Position numbers and translations under genes: made by a program. Source: Portibacter marinus (GTDB lineage: Bacteria > Bacteroidota > Bacteroidia > Chitinophagales > Saprospiraceae). Taken from it: a DNA stretch of 64,000 nucleotides. Below, in pieces: positions 62,901 to 64,000 of this stretch; the first letter of the stretch is position 1, and each line of letters opens with the position of its first letter. The stretch lies in NCBI RefSeq assembly GCF_021533195.1, contig NZ_JAJNKB010000005.1:238258-302257 (forward strand), written 5' to 3'. The notes beneath the pieces were generated by a model that saw only the letters and a program-made list of their open reading frames with translations, did not search any database and had not been told where the DNA came from.

Positions 62901-64000
62901 TGGTCAAACCACCACAGTTGTCTTGTGCTGTAACAGTCCACGTTTGTGATTTTTCACAACCTTCCCCTTCTATTCCATTAGGTGAGACAGCAGAAATAAT
63001 ACTGGCGCCACATGCATCAACTACTGAACTGGCAGCTATAACATCTTCAGCTGTTGGTATAACTTCAGGGTCACAACCCAAGTATGTGTTTTCTGGACAA
63101 GTCACTACAGGCGCATTATTATCTTCTGTCCATGTATAAGTCACAGTGCAAGATCCTTGTAATCCACCACAATTATCGGTAGCTGTTACAGTCCAGGTCT
63201 GAGATTTTTCACAGCCTTCACCTTCAATTCCATTAGGAGAAAAGGCATCGACAGTGTAATCATCGCATAGGTCTGAAACGGTCACATCCGCTATGACTTC
63301 TAGCCTTGTCGGAATGGTTTCAGGATTACAACCAAGGTCAAGTCCTGTTGTAGGACAAGTCACTACAGGTGCAGTGTTATCTTCCGTCCATGAATAAGTC
63401 ACAGTACAAGAACCCTGAAGTCCGCCGCAATTATCGGTAGCTGTTACAGTCCAGGTCTGAGATTTTTCACAACCTTCACCTTCAATTCCATTAGGAGAAA
63501 AGGCATCGACAGTGTAATCATCGCATAAGTCTGAAACGGTCACATCCGCTATGACTTCTAGCCTTGTCGGAATGGTTTCAGGATTACAACCAAGGTCAAG
63601 TCCTGTTGTAGGACAAGTCACTACAGGTGCAGTGTTATCTTCTGTCCATGTAAATGTAACCTGACAACTACTTGTATTTTCGCAGAAATCACTGACTACA
63701 ATTTGGAAAGATTGAAGTTTAGTGCAGACTCCAGATATTTCTCCTGGAGTAGGAATGGTGGACGCAATTCCACAGTTGTCAGAACTTGAAATTATTTGTG
63801 CTAACGCATCTTCTCCTGTTGGTCTCTCTGGGTTGCAACCAAGCTCAATTATTTGCTCATTGCATGCTATTTCAGGATCAGTCGTATCGTTAATGGTAAT
63901 GATTTGAGTAGCGGTGCCAATATTTAGACAAGCATCGGTATAAGTCCAGGTTCTGGTGATGGTACCTCCACAAGGGCCACCCACCAAAGGACCGTCAACA
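59962..64000 (-). CDS. Very large HYR-like repeat surface protein with T9SS sorting domain, 5' end outside window
   Basis: The frame is open at base 64000, so at least 1345 residues are present and the N-terminus is missing. It consists of about 12-15 HYR-like/Ig-fold modules with the repeated blocks TWTVTATDNCGG, APVVTCPTT and DACGN, each holding paired cysteines. Near 63121-63636 two modules are nearly identical at DNA level. The last ~80 residues (VTGLNPNPASDRITLEA onward, PGVYFLQVENGTQNEVKRF) are a T9SS type A sorting domain. A function in adhesion or biofilm is inferred from the family. The gene has its own terminator. Confidence 0.92.
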   Translation of the reverse strand, partial: VDGPLVGGPCGGTITRTWTYTDACLNIGTATQIITINDTTDPEIACNEQIIELGCNPERPTGEDALAQIISSSDNCGIASTIPTPGEISGVCTKLQSFQIVVSDFCENTSSCQVTFTWTEDNTAPVVTCPTTGLDLGCNPETIPTRLEVIADVTVSDLCDDYTVDAFSPNGIEGEGCEKSQTWTVTATDNCGGLQGSCTVTYSWTEDNTAPVVTCPTTGLDLGCNPETIPTRLEVIADVTVSDLCDDYTVDAFSPNGIEGEGCEKSQTWTVTATDNCGGLQGSCTVTYTWTEDNNAPVVTCPENTYLGCDPEVIPTAEDVIAASSVVDACGASIISAVSPNGIEGEGCEKSQTWTVTAQDNCGGLTNTCQVTYTWRESEETAEIVFVNEDLIGVQPGGTIQVQCFGQDPNWSPPQASVNDVSVNGGCGEELIPVVTEIKIAEGECSSDGYITRYQCTWTVIDECENEISLSIFMEIIDTIPPVLIGVPQDIAVSCESIPIAPTVIAEDECLCADLEFTESLFTDDCLNNQVITRTWTATDCCGNVTIETQRIFISDNAAPSLAVTLPDGNIITDDLSLSFDCNAGGIPGEYLSLTANAASASDLCSGIQNINLSLASSTSSNCSNGSIETTTMTWEAADACGNLSTVTLELNVTDNVGPAILGIQERACATDLPFVYALDDCSSSLLQFVDRLVEGPCGMETRRIYSATDACGNLTRDTMYILNEDVTSPEITLSNPVFAGLDDGSSIVVEWDSQLEDRYTNFGIEDASFNDECEYPLETTFEEVVLSEMECNENKSKGSVNLIWTATDMCGNMSTYTITAVIVDTQAPVIVDFQSEMTVSCSRDIPDVIITDNSGDFSAVINETIANQECPGTYDIIRTIFAEDECGNVLQTSQTVHVVDQQGPRITGVEPYLCEDLSIPNVTAVDACTTDDIEVNMVQDTIVNELCTTEFLVRRIWSASDQCGNTTEIEQIISFNDNTPPDLVYADAAEAYMGQSTELMMSSASDMAVLNQIHNYSVVALDQCAGQIIQPEYTLEVEESVNCAEEGFLSKYHYTWFFTDACGNSVTETAELIIIDDVAPELLNLPLSADFGCNGIPDLGNLELPEFAELTDSMTGTITLTEVMDMVDDKITITNVFTATDVCGNQTLAIQELSALVSSDIACDIDRDKQISCNSHGNVLTAVVTEGTAPYQYEWTIEGKDCQIQTGQGTESIEVYVGFTKVVVGLTVTDANGCITNCETIINCNDKGEIKARSIEELDRIEVTGLNPNPASDRITLEAFSTKTQNAKYHIVTTTDQKLTTQSIELSEGMNAVEINISQLTPGVYFLQVENGTQNEVKRFVKIR
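63121..63636. repeat. Two tandem 258-bp repeats in the HYR-like gene
   Basis: The units are 63121-63378 and 63379-63636 (86 codons each), differing at roughly a dozen positions over their whole length by eye; a third, more diverged module precedes them toward the C-terminus. Synonymous differences are few, which indicates recent duplication or gene conversion. Confidence 0.9.

Noticed and set aside
59962..64000. TTG at 63987 as the real start of the HYR-like protein
   Set aside because: The frame continues open to the window edge with the same repeat pattern and there is no signal peptide; it is simply truncated.
1..64000. CRISPR arrays, insertion sequences, tRNA or rRNA genes
   Set aside because: No spaced direct repeats, no transposase-like protein with flanking inverted repeats, and no cloverleaf or rRNA-like sequence was found on reading both strands.

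Overview
This is a stretch of chromosome from a member of the Bacteroidota, most likely a marine, Saprospiria-like lineage. That placement rests on gene content: three proteins with type IX secretion (T9SS) C-terminal sorting domains, an ECF sigma/FecR/STN-TonB receptor/DUF4249 locus, a LytTR two-component pair, DUF6438, a pappalysin-like (M43) protease, a HYR-like adhesin, GSII-type glutamine synthetase, and a recurring promoter -7 element of the form TAnnTTTG. Base composition is AT-rich throughout. I see no insertion sequence, phage, CRISPR array, tRNA or rRNA. The genus call is inference.

Layout. 1-3865 (minus): assimilatory sulfate/sulfite reduction operon, read from the right as a Cys-run leader peptide, siroheme sulfite/nitrite reductase, CobA-type methyltransferase, siroheme synthase and cysH (cut by the window edge). 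4205-6747: LOG-family protein and an unrecognised helical protein. 7196-9658: T9SS-sorted cadherin/dockerin-like surface protein. 9863-11648: LytTR regulator and kinase. 11796-16173: queD, folE, fabD, yqgE and an ABC-F ATPase. 16156-18851: a pseudouridine synthase and a RibF-glycosyltransferase fusion. 18963-21132: mrp, NifU-like protein and pyrF. 21135-28338: assorted single genes including a DnaQ/GIY-YIG nuclease, a NamZ-type muramidase, an HhH/outer-membrane protein and GSII glutamine synthetase. 28640-29591: an orphan terminator and HMG-CoA lyase. 29700-35841: ECF sigma, FecR, TonB receptor, a second FecR and DUF4249. 36144-42160: acetyltransferase, dihaem peroxidase, sodium:solute symporter, nucleotidyltransferase and aspartokinase. 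42208-46617: outer-membrane protein, TerB-like protein, HsdR_N nuclease-like protein, a helicase-like protein with no visible ATPase motifs, and a MORN-repeat lipoprotein. 46713-55284: envelope genes (ABC exporter, MurB, MlaD, amidase, LptD-like). 55292-58060: OmpA lipoprotein, M43 protease and DUF6438. 58157-59911: lipoprotein and FemAB/GNAT-like protein. 59962-64000: very large HYR-like T9SS protein, its 5' end outside the window.

The most striking signal is upstream of the sulfite reductase gene. A 31-codon reading frame carries nine consecutive sulfur amino-acid codons (Met2-Cys5-Met2). It is followed by a perfect 13-bp terminator with nine Us, and by mutually exclusive pairings that match a classical ribosome-mediated transcription attenuator. 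The published start of the reductase would lie inside the terminator loop, so I moved it to 3694. Other points worth attention are the RibF-GT2 fusion, a terminator at 28640 with no gene in front of it, the second FecR, the helicase-like/HsdR_N pair, and homogenised 258-bp tandem repeats in the HYR protein.
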